The notes under the pieces were generated by a model. It did not search any database. It saw nothing but the letters and a program-made list of their open reading frames with translations, and had not been told where the DNA came from. From positions 1 to 64,000 of the forward strand of contig JBEBRW010000023.1 of assembly GCA_040394635.1 (NCBI GenBank): a DNA stretch of 64,000 nt. Direction: 5' to 3'. Shown here piece after piece: positions 51,484 to 60,488 of the stretch (its first letter is position 1; the number at the start of each line of letters is the position of its first letter). Both the position numbers and the translations under genes were made by a program. The DNA is from UBA5239 sp040394635. Lineage in GTDB: Bacteria > Verrucomicrobiota > Lentisphaeria > Victivallales > Victivallaceae.

Positions 51484-51500
51484 AGCAATATATGTGCCAA
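51484..51500 (-). promoter_or_regulatory. Near-perfect sigma-54 promoter of the exporter operon
   Basis: Read on the minus strand: TTGGCACATATATTGCT. It matches consensus TTGGCACG-N4-TTGC-W at every position except the weakly conserved G after TGGCAC. GG and GC are ten bases apart. Transcription would start near 51473, about 43 bases before the ATG of the ABC gene at 51430. The same operon encodes a sigma-54 activator. Confidence 0.85.
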
Positions 51501-51700
51501 CTGTAATTTAATTGTTCTATATCATTTATCATGAAAGAATTAAAATTATAATTTCTGTTTTTATTCGATTTTTATCGAAACAAAATATGTCTCAATGCTG
51601 ATACATTAAAATAATACATAAAAAGATTAAATTCAAGTAAAATATTGATAATAATTGAATTATAAAAAATCTCAAAATGGCACACTGTGTATTTTGAATG
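51501..51700. other. AT-rich upstream region of the exporter operon
   Basis: About 200 bases with very high A+T and no reading frame that looks like protein. It lies where an enhancer for the sigma-54 activator would be expected (100-200 bases upstream). A short direct repeat AATGGCACAC occurs twice, around 51680 and 51698, and may be an activator site. No other structure seen. Confidence 0.4.
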
Positions 51701-51740
51701 GCACACATGATGATACAAAAATTGGGAAAAAACGGTCAAT

Positions 51741-51895
51741 GCGGGGGCTGACGCCGCCTCCTTGAACTCCTCCAGCAGGGTTCAGGGGCGGCAGCCGCCT
51801 GACGCGAGTCGGAAACTCGCGGATCTCCTCTTGAAAAGTACTTTGGTGCAGGGCAATTCGCCCTGCCGCGGGGCGCGGGGGCGGCGTCAGCCTCT
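51741..51895. repeat. GC-rich, multi-hairpin element of about 155 bases
   Basis: A closing stem of 16 pairs (one wobble) joins 51746-51761 to 51877-51892, core GGCTGACGCCGCC/GGCGGCGTCAGCC. Inside lie three perfect hairpins: GGCGGC/GCCGCC (51787-51799), GCGAGT/ACTCGC (51804-51820) and GCAGGGC/GCCCTGC (51848-51866), and a weaker one at 51760-51786. It stands out by base composition from the AT-rich sequence around it. It may be a structured RNA or a copy of a dispersed repeat. The 78-residue frame across it starts at TTG and is not considered a gene. Confidence 0.6.
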
Positions 51896-52021
51896 CGTAT
51901 AAGCTCAAAACGGTCGATTCTGTTTGCCTATTTCTGCTTATCGGGAAAAATAAGATTTTAATGAACCATGAAAGAATATATGCAATTATGCGGGAGGATT
52001 TATCCGGTTTTCAGGATGGAA

Positions 52022-54361
52022 TCAATAACGTTTTGACAATTTATCTTTCAATTCATTTTCCTCGACTTCTTTCACCATTTTAATGTCGGAGGCGGAAATG
52101 TGTCCAATTACGCGGCCATCATCCAGGACATCTGTTTCCTGATGAGCGCGTCTGTTGAGATTTTTGAACATCTTGTAAAGGTCCAGTGAACCGCCGACCG
52201 AGAACCAAACGGTTGACACCAGCCCGATGACGCCCGCGATCAAAACGTTGTTGATATAGAAGAAATACGCCCACCATTGCGTCGGCCAGTTGTAAATGGC
52301 ATTCCAAATAACCGTTCCGATAAAGCAGATGATAAAACCGTACCCAAAGGACCACAGAAAAACCGACCACGCCAGGATTTTGTCACCGCGCGTATACTGC
52401 GAGTCGATGCCGATAATCTTGCCCGGAAAAGTGCGCCAGTTCAGTGGCATTTTCTCTAGCGGCACCTCTCCTTCCACCCCGTATTTGCCGCGATGGAGGA
52501 TGCGTTCTAGATTGAACGGCGTACGGCAGGTAACCAGTGAAATCACGATATACAACAGAATTGCGGTGAGCATCGCGATAAAGAAAATTTCCTGTGAGTT
52601 AATCGGAAAGCGGTCGGATTGCATCGTCCAGACAATGAACGGATTGAATGGTGCGGAAACCGTTTTCAGGATGCCACCGACGGTATCGGCGAGGTTCCAG
52701 CGCACCAGCGTTGGATAGAGGTGTTTGACCCAGGTCTGCTGGCAGACAATGCCACCTACCGCCAGAACCGAACCGGACGCCAGCGCCGCGAACGCACCCG
52801 CCGTGGTCCCTCTTTTCCAGTATAGCCCGAACACGATGACCGGCCCGGCACCGCCCAGCCAGATTGCTCCGGTAATGGCGAAGAACATCAGGATATAGTC
52901 CACCTGGGCAAAGAAAAAGGAAAAGAGGAATGCGAATACCGCAACCCCGGTGATGATGAGGCGCAGTAGCAGCAACTGCTGTCTGGGGGAGAACGGTTTT
53001 TTGCGGAATGGCAGAATGATATCCTGAGCGATGATGCTCCCCCAGGAATGCATATAAGACGTATCGACGCTGACCAGCATGAAGATCATGATCGCGCAGA
53101 AAACGCCGGTGATGCCGATCGGAAACATTTGTTTGATGGCCATCGGCACCAGCATCTGGTTGTAGATGGCACCGAAGGTCTGACTCGCGCTTTTGTCGAC
53201 CTGCCCGAGGGCGGCCTGCGAAACGGCTTTGTAATCGTTCGGCGTGATATTGGCCGGGTCGATTTCGGCATTGGCAAGGCTCAATTTCAGCGTTTCGGTG
53301 ACGATACCGGTGTTGATTAATGTATCGATGTCGCCGCGGACCTGGTCATAGCTCTTGTCGGCCGCCGTATCGGCCATGGTCTTGGCGACAAGCTGGGCAT
53401 GCACTTCTTTAGCATGAGGAGCGAACTTGGCATGGTTCATATAAGTGTAGGCGGCCACTGCCAGCAAAATATACATCATGGACGAGAACCCGGCACGCCA
53501 GGTGCCGAGCAATCCTCCCATTTTCTGTTCGTGGGCATTGGCGGCGGAACAGTTGTACCCCTGCGTTCCGGACCATGAGATACGGTTGAATATCGACCCG
53601 AATATCCCGACGAAAATATAGAAAATATTGAAGTCGCGCAGTAAATGAACGTCGTACGGGTTCAATAGGCTCATGCCCGGAGCGCGGTCCATCAATGTCG
53701 GGGCCATTTCCTTGCTCCACGAGAAGTTGATCAGGATGAACACCACAATCACCACGTACATGGGGTAACTGAGCAGCCCCTGAATACAGTCGGTAGTCAT
53801 GATCGTGATCTGTCCGCCGAGCGTGATGATCAGCACTGCGATACTGAGAAATGCCAGCATGACCAGTGCAAACGTTGGAAACGCAAACCCGAAAATATTG
53901 ACTCGCGCCGGCAGGTCGAGGTAATACATCAGAAAGCGACCGCTGACCGCCGGAAAAATCGCGTAATTGATCACCCCGGAAACCGACTGCAAAATCGCGG
54001 CAAAAATGCGAAACGGCCTGTTGTAGCGCATTTCGAGGAATTGCCCCATGGTCATGGCACGAGTCTCGCGGAATCGGTACGTACAGTAACCGGTCAAGGC
54101 GAACGCCAGCCCGATCGGGGTGACAATGCTGCCCCAGAACCCCACCGCAAAGCCACAGTTGTAATACATTTCAAAAACTGCCACCAAGCTGATCAGCCCC
54201 ATACTGGCCTCGCCGCTGGCCACCGCCACGACGTAACGCCCGGCTACCCGGCCCGCGGTCAGAAAATCCGCCACCCCTTTAACATATTTCTGACTTTTCA
54301 ACGCAATCAGTATCACAATTATCAACGGCACAAATACAATTATCCAATCAATCCAATGCAT
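52022..54361 (-). CDS. Sodium:solute symporter family transporter
   Basis: 779 residues with 13-15 membrane helices (begins WIDWIIVFVPLIIVILIAL). Family features: MGQFLEMRYNRPFRIFAAIL, SGVINYAIFPAVSGRF and FAITGAIWLGGAGPVIVFGLYWKRG. A hydrophilic insertion of about 90 residues at roughly 310-400 (HAKFAPHAKEV to ASQTFGAIYNQML) breaks the helix pattern and is unusual. The C-terminal tail of about 60 residues is cytoplasmic and acidic/basic. AGGAAA precedes the ATG. Its place behind GH130 and secreted glycosidase genes suggests uptake of the released sugars. Confidence 0.85.
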   Translation of the reverse strand: MHWIDWIIVFVPLIIVILIALKSQKYVKGVADFLTAGRVAGRYVVAVASGEASMGLISLVAVFEMYYNCGFAVGFWGSIVTPIGLAFALTGYCTYRFRETRAMTMGQFLEMRYNRPFRIFAAILQSVSGVINYAIFPAVSGRFLMYYLDLPARVNIFGFAFPTFALVMLAFLSIAVLIITLGGQITIMTTDCIQGLLSYPMYVVIVVFILINFSWSKEMAPTLMDRAPGMSLLNPYDVHLLRDFNIFYIFVGIFGSIFNRISWSGTQGYNCSAANAHEQKMGGLLGTWRAGFSSMMYILLAVAAYTYMNHAKFAPHAKEVHAQLVAKTMADTAADKSYDQVRGDIDTLINTGIVTETLKLSLANAEIDPANITPNDYKAVSQAALGQVDKSASQTFGAIYNQMLVPMAIKQMFPIGITGVFCAIMIFMLVSVDTSYMHSWGSIIAQDIILPFRKKPFSPRQQLLLLRLIITGVAVFAFLFSFFFAQVDYILMFFAITGAIWLGGAGPVIVFGLYWKRGTTAGAFAALASGSVLAVGGIVCQQTWVKHLYPTLVRWNLADTVGGILKTVSAPFNPFIVWTMQSDRFPINSQEIFFIAMLTAILLYIVISLVTCRTPFNLERILHRGKYGVEGEVPLEKMPLNWRTFPGKIIGIDSQYTRGDKILAWSVFLWSFGYGFIICFIGTVIWNAIYNWPTQWWAYFFYINNVLIAGVIGLVSTVWFSVGGSLDLYKMFKNLNRRAHQETDVLDDGRVIGHISASDIKMVKEVEENELKDKLSKRY

Positions 54362-54380
54362 AGTTATTTCCTAAAAACAT

Positions 54381-54409
54381 ATTATAATTTATATCCAATT
54401 TTCTTCGAG
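54381..54409 (-). promoter_or_regulatory. Possible weak promoter of the symporter gene
   Basis: TATAAT on the minus strand (54381-54386), 20 bases before the ATG, but no good -35 box at the right distance. The gene may instead be read from the upstream operon. Confidence 0.3.
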
Positions 54410-54437
54410 TAGAGGAAGCAAAAAAATCAGGAAGTAC

Positions 54438-54620
54438 CTACGTGACGCTAGATAACCTCAAGAGTATCGAAAAACGCAGAACGGAACAATTATTTTCCAG
54501 CTCATTGCGGAAGACGATTTCGCATTCGTGGTCACCTTTCAGCCGGGCTTTGATGAAGGAGTAGAATGGAATATTGTCGCCGAGGCGGATACTGCGGATG
54601 GCTAAATAAAGCGGAATCAA
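54438..54620 (-). pseudogene. Short gene remnant downstream of the GH130 gene
   Basis: A 60-residue frame from a TTG that overlaps the GH130 stop as TTGA. The first 45 residues look like real protein (SIRLGDNIPFYSFIKARLKG, ECEIVFRNELENN) and then run into low-quality sequence and a stop. It could be the stump of a deleted gene of the operon, or a short orphan. I do not recognise the source family. Confidence 0.35.
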
Positions 54621-55591
54621 TTTGTATCAATTGGCGACATGGCGGCAAATATATCGTCGATATATCCATAAGCTATGCCCACATTGGTATCGGCGCAACC
54701 GTAATAAATCGCGATGCGCCCGGTGGCTGAATCTTGGACTGTCGCACAAGGGAACAAGACATTCGGGACATCGCCCATCCGTTCGTATGGTTCTTCCGGC
54801 GCAAGCAGATAATTCTGAGTTCGTTTGAGCGCGATTGAGGGATCATCCAGATCCAGTAGTGCTGCGCCGAACGCATAGATGTAGCCACTGCAGCTGGTTA
54901 ATACGCCATGGTAAATCAGCAGCCATCCGGCATCGGTTTCAATGGGAATCGGGCCTGCACCAATTTTTGTAGATTGCCATCCCATTTGCTCCGGTCTCAT
55001 CACCAGGCGGTGATCCCCCCAGTAGCGCAGGTCCGGACTGCGGCTCAGGTAGATGTCGCCGAATGGGGTGGCCCCGTTGTCGCTCGGACGACTGAGCATG
55101 ATGTACATGCCGTTGATTCTGCGCGGAAAAAGAACGCCGTTACGGTTATACGGAAGAAAGGCATTTTCCTGTTGACGGAACGTCTTGAAGTCGGTGGTTT
55201 CCGCCAGGCCGATGGTCGGTTCATTGTTCATGCCGTTGCACCACGTCACATACCAACGGTCACCGATCCGGCAGACACGCGGATCGTAACCATATTCAAA
55301 GGGGATGTCGCTTTCAAATTCAATCGGTTTCTCGTCAATCCGCCAGTCTATGCCGTTTTTGCTGAACCCGGCGTGGAGCCGGCAGTGGCGCGCCTGGTTG
55401 TCGCAGCGGAAAACTCCGGCGAAACCGTCTTCAAAAGGCACCACGGCACTGTTGAAAATGCTGTTGGACGTTTTCAGCTGATTATGTTTGATAATCGGAT
55501 TACGTGGATCGCGCCAGACGGGGCGGTGCCAATCCGTGGGGCGTTCCTGCCAGGGGATATCCGGTTGCGAAGTGCCGATAATTTTTGGCAT
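54617..55591 (-). CDS. Mannoside phosphorylase-like enzyme, GH130 family
   Basis: 324 residues, the length of GH130. Family pattern: FEYGYDPRVCRIGDRWYVTW, DFKTFRQQ, NGVLFPRRINGMYIMLSRPS, IYLSRSPDLRYWG, KIGAGPIPIETDAGWLLIYHG and ALLDLDDPS. GH130 enzymes phosphorolyse beta-mannosides to mannose 1-phosphate, some being hydrolases. There is no signal peptide, so it acts in the cytoplasm. AAAGGAA precedes the ATG. It lies 55 bases after a secreted CBM-glycosidase gene, in a module with a symporter. Confidence 0.9.
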   Translation of the reverse strand: MPKIIGTSQPDIPWQERPTDWHRPVWRDPRNPIIKHNQLKTSNSIFNSAVVPFEDGFAGVFRCDNQARHCRLHAGFSKNGIDWRIDEKPIEFESDIPFEYGYDPRVCRIGDRWYVTWCNGMNNEPTIGLAETTDFKTFRQQENAFLPYNRNGVLFPRRINGMYIMLSRPSDNGATPFGDIYLSRSPDLRYWGDHRLVMRPEQMGWQSTKIGAGPIPIETDAGWLLIYHGVLTSCSGYIYAFGAALLDLDDPSIALKRTQNYLLAPEEPYERMGDVPNVLFPCATVQDSATGRIAIYYGCADTNVGIAYGYIDDIFAAMSPIDTN

Positions 55592-55646
55592 CTTATGTTC
55601 CTTTCTATGGTGGAGTTTTTATGAAATTTATACTTCTGTTAAGGAA

Positions 55647-58460
55647 TCACTCAGAAAAAGCCTGGATATCGGAGACTCCGCCGACATTGGACAATATGAG
55701 CTTGTCGGTGGAAATCGGCTTAATCATGTATTCAACCGCCTGGATGTTGATCTCATGGGCGGTTTGGGTGTCCGATTCAGTATAGCGCCCTGCTTCATCG
55801 TCGTATGCGATGAAAAATTCGCGCTTGGAAAGAATTTCAGGTTTCTGACCGCCCAGCGACAGTTCGATATTTCCCGAGTGATTGACAAGCCGTATTCTGC
55901 GTACGGTGGCTTCTTTCGGAAAGGTGACGGTTATTTTGCCGGGGGCCTTGCCGTCGGCCCACCAGGTACTCGCATAAGCGCCATCAATGGCTGAGGCGTC
56001 GAAGGCCCACGTATTGCGGTTTTCCGTTTCGACTTTGGCGCCGCTCCAGAAGTCGGCATGATTGCCGGGGAAAACTTGTCCGATATAGGAATCTTCGCGT
56101 TTATAATTTTTCAAAATCTCGGTGAATTTCTGGTCATTCATGTCGAAGTTTACATAAATATTGACTCCGAATTTGTCGATGATATCATTGATTTGATTAT
56201 CCGTTGCCGTGATATTCCGTCCCGCGCCGGCCACATGATAAGAACCGTTTTCGGAAACCGGAATCTGTATTTTCGCCGGGACCGGATACGGATTGGCCAC
56301 CAGCAAAGCGATCTTGCCGTCGAGCGTTTTCTCGACATAATGAATATTTCCGGAGCGCTTCGCCGGATTGTCGCACGGCGGGGCCATAATCAGCGGCGCA
56401 AGGGTCTGGATTTCGCCGGCGAAGGTTCTCAGGGCGGGCCAGAGGTTTCGGGCCATCAGCACCGAATTATCCCAATAAAAGATGCCTTTGGCGCCGTGAA
56501 TCACCGCCAGGTAGGTCAGCAGCCGGAGTTCGCCGATAGTCGGGAAGCGGGCATTCTCGGGGAAACCGCCATGATAACCAGTGGCATAGCATTCCAATAC
56601 AATCCAGACCGGTTTGCGGTTACCGGCGATCTTGACCGCGGTATCGGTGAACGAGGAAACACGCTCGTAAGAAGTCATCGGTTCATCGGAGTCGCGGGTA
56701 AAACCGAGGTATGGGTCGAGCCCGAGAATATCCAGGTTATCGCTGCTTTTCAAAAATCCGTGAACCATGTTATAAACGATAAGCTGGGGAATGTATCCGC
56801 TTTGTTCACGAACGGTATCAATGAGCATCCGGACACGTTTTTCATTGGATGTATGTAAATCCGGTTCATCACTGGTATACCAGCCGATCAGTTCCGGACC
56901 GGTATAACTTGTCCGCTCGGCAGCCTGCCTGACTACCTCGTCAGAGAATTTATCCCCCGGAGCATTGAATTCAGGCGCGTTGTGGTAAAACATATTCGCG
57001 CCGATTCCAAGGATATCATGTTTCCGCAGTACCTCATGATCTTCCTTGAAATACCCCCAGCCGCTAGCGCAAACGGCGTTGAACCCATACTGGCGATATT
57101 TGCTTGCCAGCGGGGCACGGTAATAGAAACCGAGCGGAAAAATTTTTTCTCCGTTGCGGACCAGATTATTGTATTCATCGAACCATATTTCGGAGTTATC
57201 CTGATTTGGAGTCACCTTTCCCAATTGGAAAACATGAGAAAAATCCTCGCTTTTCAAGGTGAGCTTATACTTGCCAATCTGTAATTCCGGTACGGAAAGA
57301 TTCAATATTCCATGTTGTTCTGGCAAAATCTCCTCTGCTTGTACCACCGCTTCTCCGGCAGCATTGGTCAAAGAAAGAGAAATCTTTTTCCCAGCAAAAT
57401 CTTTTTTCATGACTTCGACTTCAACCTGCAAGCTTTTCAAGTTCATCGATTCGAAAATCAGATTCCGGTAACGCGGGAAATACATCGATGTTTTCAGCGG
57501 TGAAGCATTTACCGCAAGTTCGCTGGAAAACGGCGGATCGCCGCCGATCCGGAGCGTACATGCATATTTTCCTGCGGAATCCAAGGTCACTGGAATTTCA
57601 AGCGTATTGGCTCCCTTTTGCATGGTAAACTTACGGGTCTGGTCAAATGCATAATCTTTGTTGTTGGTAAGGGATACATTGATATCCTGCGCGCCGTCTT
57701 CCGCCGCATTGACTTTCAACTCCAACTGGCCGCTGATGATGCCGTTGTCCTCGGTTTGCCGGATCAGTTCCAGCCCGGTCAAATTGAATTTAAAGAGATC
57801 GTCGTCAGCCTTGACCCCATTCAGAATAGCAAAATCGGCATAATTGTGAAAACTGGTTTTCAGATCCGGCCAACTGCTTAATTCGCCTGAAACCTGATTT
57901 TCACGCGCAACCGCAAACCGCCAGGTATTGCTTGAACTTTTGCCGAATATCGCCAACGGGATCGCCACTTCCACCGTATATCGATCCGTTCCGATTTTCA
58001 CCGCCGAGGTCCAGTCCGAGTTCCAGGATAGATCACTGCCGTTCTCGCATCTCGCATCGCCCTGGACATTGCCGGCGGTGACGATGAACTGGTAGTAAGG
58101 CGTTCCCCCCGGGTTAGGCGAAATAAAGATCTCGACGCAATCGTCCGTCCAGACGTTGAAATCGCGTTGAGTCGCCTGCTTTTTCAGCTTCTCCGGATTT
58201 TTCTCCATGCACTCGATTCCGAAGAACAGCGTCCGCCCATCCGTAAACATTCTGCATGAGGTCGGAGTTGCTGCCGTCTTTCCTTTGCTTCGCAGTTCAA
58301 CGAAGTTTGACACCTGCGCGGCTTTCTGCCAAACGGCTTCGTTTAATTCGCCATCGATCACGGGCGTTTCGTTTTTGATCAACGGCAGAAACGCATCCGC
58401 GCCGCCAAGTGCAAAGATCAGTAAGCCGGTCATTAATGACAATAATATCTTGAATTTCAT
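55647..58460 (-). CDS. Secreted multidomain glycosidase-like protein with CBM9-like domain, module E
   Basis: 937 residues. Signal peptide about 1-23. Residues 25-185 are CBM9-like (DGELNEAVWQKAAQVSNFVEL, FFGIECME, VWTDDCVEIFISPNPGGTPY). A beta-rich region follows. Then a TIM-barrel-like part at about 430-730 (FPLGFYYRAPLASKYRQYGF, LIGWYTSDEPDLH with an acidic pair, LDILGLDPYLG, KPVWIVLECYATGYHGG, GAKGIFYWDN). Near the C terminus is a discoidin-like segment (DGAYASTWWADGKAPGKITV). The catalytic glutamates cannot be fixed. It probably binds and cleaves a polysaccharide related to the GH130 substrate. Confidence 0.75.
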   Translation of the reverse strand: MKFKILLSLMTGLLIFALGGADAFLPLIKNETPVIDGELNEAVWQKAAQVSNFVELRSKGKTAATPTSCRMFTDGRTLFFGIECMEKNPEKLKKQATQRDFNVWTDDCVEIFISPNPGGTPYYQFIVTAGNVQGDARCENGSDLSWNSDWTSAVKIGTDRYTVEVAIPLAIFGKSSSNTWRFAVARENQVSGELSSWPDLKTSFHNYADFAILNGVKADDDLFKFNLTGLELIRQTEDNGIISGQLELKVNAAEDGAQDINVSLTNNKDYAFDQTRKFTMQKGANTLEIPVTLDSAGKYACTLRIGGDPPFSSELAVNASPLKTSMYFPRYRNLIFESMNLKSLQVEVEVMKKDFAGKKISLSLTNAAGEAVVQAEEILPEQHGILNLSVPELQIGKYKLTLKSEDFSHVFQLGKVTPNQDNSEIWFDEYNNLVRNGEKIFPLGFYYRAPLASKYRQYGFNAVCASGWGYFKEDHEVLRKHDILGIGANMFYHNAPEFNAPGDKFSDEVVRQAAERTSYTGPELIGWYTSDEPDLHTSNEKRVRMLIDTVREQSGYIPQLIVYNMVHGFLKSSDNLDILGLDPYLGFTRDSDEPMTSYERVSSFTDTAVKIAGNRKPVWIVLECYATGYHGGFPENARFPTIGELRLLTYLAVIHGAKGIFYWDNSVLMARNLWPALRTFAGEIQTLAPLIMAPPCDNPAKRSGNIHYVEKTLDGKIALLVANPYPVPAKIQIPVSENGSYHVAGAGRNITATDNQINDIIDKFGVNIYVNFDMNDQKFTEILKNYKREDSYIGQVFPGNHADFWSGAKVETENRNTWAFDASAIDGAYASTWWADGKAPGKITVTFPKEATVRRIRLVNHSGNIELSLGGQKPEILSKREFFIAYDDEAGRYTESDTQTAHEINIQAVEYMIKPISTDKLILSNVGGVSDIQAFSE

Positions 58461-58469
58461 CGATTTTCC

Positions 58470-59726
58470 TTATTTTCTGATTTGAACTGTTTGGCTGCTG
58501 GTATTTCCGTTTTTGCCGGTAACGACAATTTCAGCGCTGACCATTTCGGCCGCGTTGCCGCCACGCCCATAAAGGACAATCTCCGTCAGGATGCAGGATT
58601 GGCCCGCTTCGAGTTTAACACAACGGAGCGTTTCAAGGTTGAATGACAGCATTTGACGTGCCGGGAAATACAATTGTCCATAAGGAATAAATGATTCCGC
58701 ACCGGTCGCGGAGGCCAGAAGCCGGTATTCGTCTCCTGCTTCTTTCTTGCCGTAAACCCTGAACTCTCCCGGAGCGGAGGTATAATAAACCTCCACCGCG
58801 CCGACCGCTTTGACTCCCTGAAGATCAAATTCCACATACGGGTTGTTCGCCCCTATCCACTGGATACCGCCGGGACTTCTCAAAAATAAATCCAGCGGGT
58901 CCATATCCAGCAAATCGCGTCCGGTGTTATCTGCGCGCAATTGCCAGGTATTCGGCGCGGGGATCAGTTTGTAGGAAACCGGAAGAACCTCCAGATCATT
59001 GCCGGAAATGACATCCAACACTGGCGCGCGGTAATAGTACTTTCCAGCTTTCTCGGTCATCGAGGAAAAGAAAGATCCAAGGTGCCCCCAAGGCTTCATT
59101 TTGAAATCTTTGCGGACGATGCTGATGACGGGGGGGAATGCCAACTCCGCTTTGGAGCCCACCTCAAATTCGATGATCTGGACACCGTCTACGCCTCTGT
59201 CGGAACGTTGCACGACAGAGAAATCCGGTTTTTGTGCATCGCAAATCCCTGGAGCCTTGTCCAAGGCCAACTTGATTTTGTTCCCGCCGATAACTACACT
59301 TTCCAGCCGGACCGAAAAGTCGGCGGGTGCGGCTTCTTTTTTCAGCATTACCGCGATGCCGAAATTCGATTGGCCGGTATGTTTTGCCGGTAGCGGCAAG
59401 GCTTCTTTCAGGAAGATCATTCCACCCGAAACCTCCGCGGGCAGCGGCTCCATATGACCGCCTGGCGCATAAATCTGGGGAGCCGAGTTTCCAGCCATTC
59501 TTACCACCGCCACATTCTCAAGGATGTTTAGCGGATCTGAAATACCGATTCCGACTGCCTCGAATTTCTGTCCGTCCGCATCACTCAGCGCAAACGGAAT
59601 CATAATCGTCATGTTTCCCGGCGCGACCGGGTGATGCCCTTCCGGTATGTTCAATTTAACGGAAGTACCGAAGGTATTGATGCTCAATACCGCGAATAAG
59701 ATTAAGATAGTGATGAATGTTTTCAT
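58470..59726 (-). CDS. Secreted protein of unknown function with discoidin-like C-terminal part, module E
   Basis: 418 residues. Signal peptide about 1-20. Beta-rich N-terminal half (HPVAPGNMTIMIPFALSDAD, GGMIFLKEALPLPAKH). The last 150 residues hold segments like those of F5/8-type domains (IQWIGANNPYVEFDLQGVKA, GAVEVYYTSAPGEFRVYGKK). Its ATG overlaps the pseudopilin stop by four bases, and it ends nine bases before the next secreted protein. No catalytic motif seen. Confidence 0.68.
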   Translation of the reverse strand: MKTFITILILFAVLSINTFGTSVKLNIPEGHHPVAPGNMTIMIPFALSDADGQKFEAVGIGISDPLNILENVAVVRMAGNSAPQIYAPGGHMEPLPAEVSGGMIFLKEALPLPAKHTGQSNFGIAVMLKKEAAPADFSVRLESVVIGGNKIKLALDKAPGICDAQKPDFSVVQRSDRGVDGVQIIEFEVGSKAELAFPPVISIVRKDFKMKPWGHLGSFFSSMTEKAGKYYYRAPVLDVISGNDLEVLPVSYKLIPAPNTWQLRADNTGRDLLDMDPLDLFLRSPGGIQWIGANNPYVEFDLQGVKAVGAVEVYYTSAPGEFRVYGKKEAGDEYRLLASATGAESFIPYGQLYFPARQMLSFNLETLRCVKLEAGQSCILTEIVLYGRGGNAAEMVSAEIVVTGKNGNTSSQTVQIRK

Positions 59727-60418
59727 TGAAGCGTATAGACGTAGTTGAGTTCAGCGTATAAACGGTTGTGTGCGGACGGCACATTTTCGGCGTGCCCATC
59801 GGTAAAAGTCACATTATAAGTGTTGTCATGCATCTCAGTAGTGAAATGATTAGCATTCCACTCCACAGCGGAGATAGGCATTGTTCCGACATCCTGAAAG
59901 GCGACCAGCTCGGCCGGTTTTTTGATTTTTTCAAGTTTTAATCCTTGAATTCCAGGATAAAGAGGTACCCAGTCGTATGCAGCGGACTTGCAAAATTTCT
60001 TTCCATACTTATCAACGTGGCTGCCATAAGCACTAGCGCAATTCATCACATAATCACCGCGTTCCGTGTCGTATCCGCCTTTCCGCCCCGGGCAATTCCA
60101 GACCTTGGGGCCGCTGTCCGTGGGAAAGTACGTCGTATTGAATTTGTGTTGGGCCAGATACCCGTCCGCCAGTAAATAGACCCACGTATCCGGGCCGCCC
60201 CACGAACCATAATCATTGATCGGAAGAGTCTCATAGTCCGTTGAGTATTGCAAGGCGCCCGACATAATTTGTTTGAGGTTGGCAAGACATTTGGTTTGAT
60301 GCGCCCGTGACCGGGCTTTGTTCAAGGCCGGCAGCAACATGGCCGCTAGAATGGCAATAATTGCAATCACTACCAGGAGCTCGATAAGCGTGAAATAATT
60401 GACACTTCTTTTATTCAT
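59723..60418 (-). CDS. Type II secretion/type IV pilin-like pseudopilin, module E
   Basis: 231 residues. Leader MNKRSVNY, then FTLIELLVVIAIIAILAAML and LPALNKARSRAHQTKCLANLKQI. The C-terminal H-x9-D-G is intact (His, DNTYNVTFT, DGHAEN). The residue before Phe is Tyr, not Gly. It is coupled by a 4-base overlap to a secreted protein gene and follows the GntR-type regulator by 70 bases. Confidence 0.87.
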   Translation of the reverse strand: MNKRSVNYFTLIELLVVIAIIAILAAMLLPALNKARSRAHQTKCLANLKQIMSGALQYSTDYETLPINDYGSWGGPDTWVYLLADGYLAQHKFNTTYFPTDSGPKVWNCPGRKGGYDTERGDYVMNCASAYGSHVDKYGKKFCKSAAYDWVPLYPGIQGLKLEKIKKPAELVAFQDVGTMPISAVEWNANHFTTEMHDNTYNVTFTDGHAENVPSAHNRLYAELNYVYTLQ

Positions 60419-60488
60419 TGGCTTGTTCCTTTTTTTGAATGGTTAATAATTTTCCTGTGTTTTTCGGCATTTTCAAGTTTCTCCGTTT

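Noticed and set aside
51672..51908. A 78-residue minus-strand frame in the spacer
   Set aside because: Starts at TTG without a ribosome site and is a by-product of the palindromic GC-rich element.
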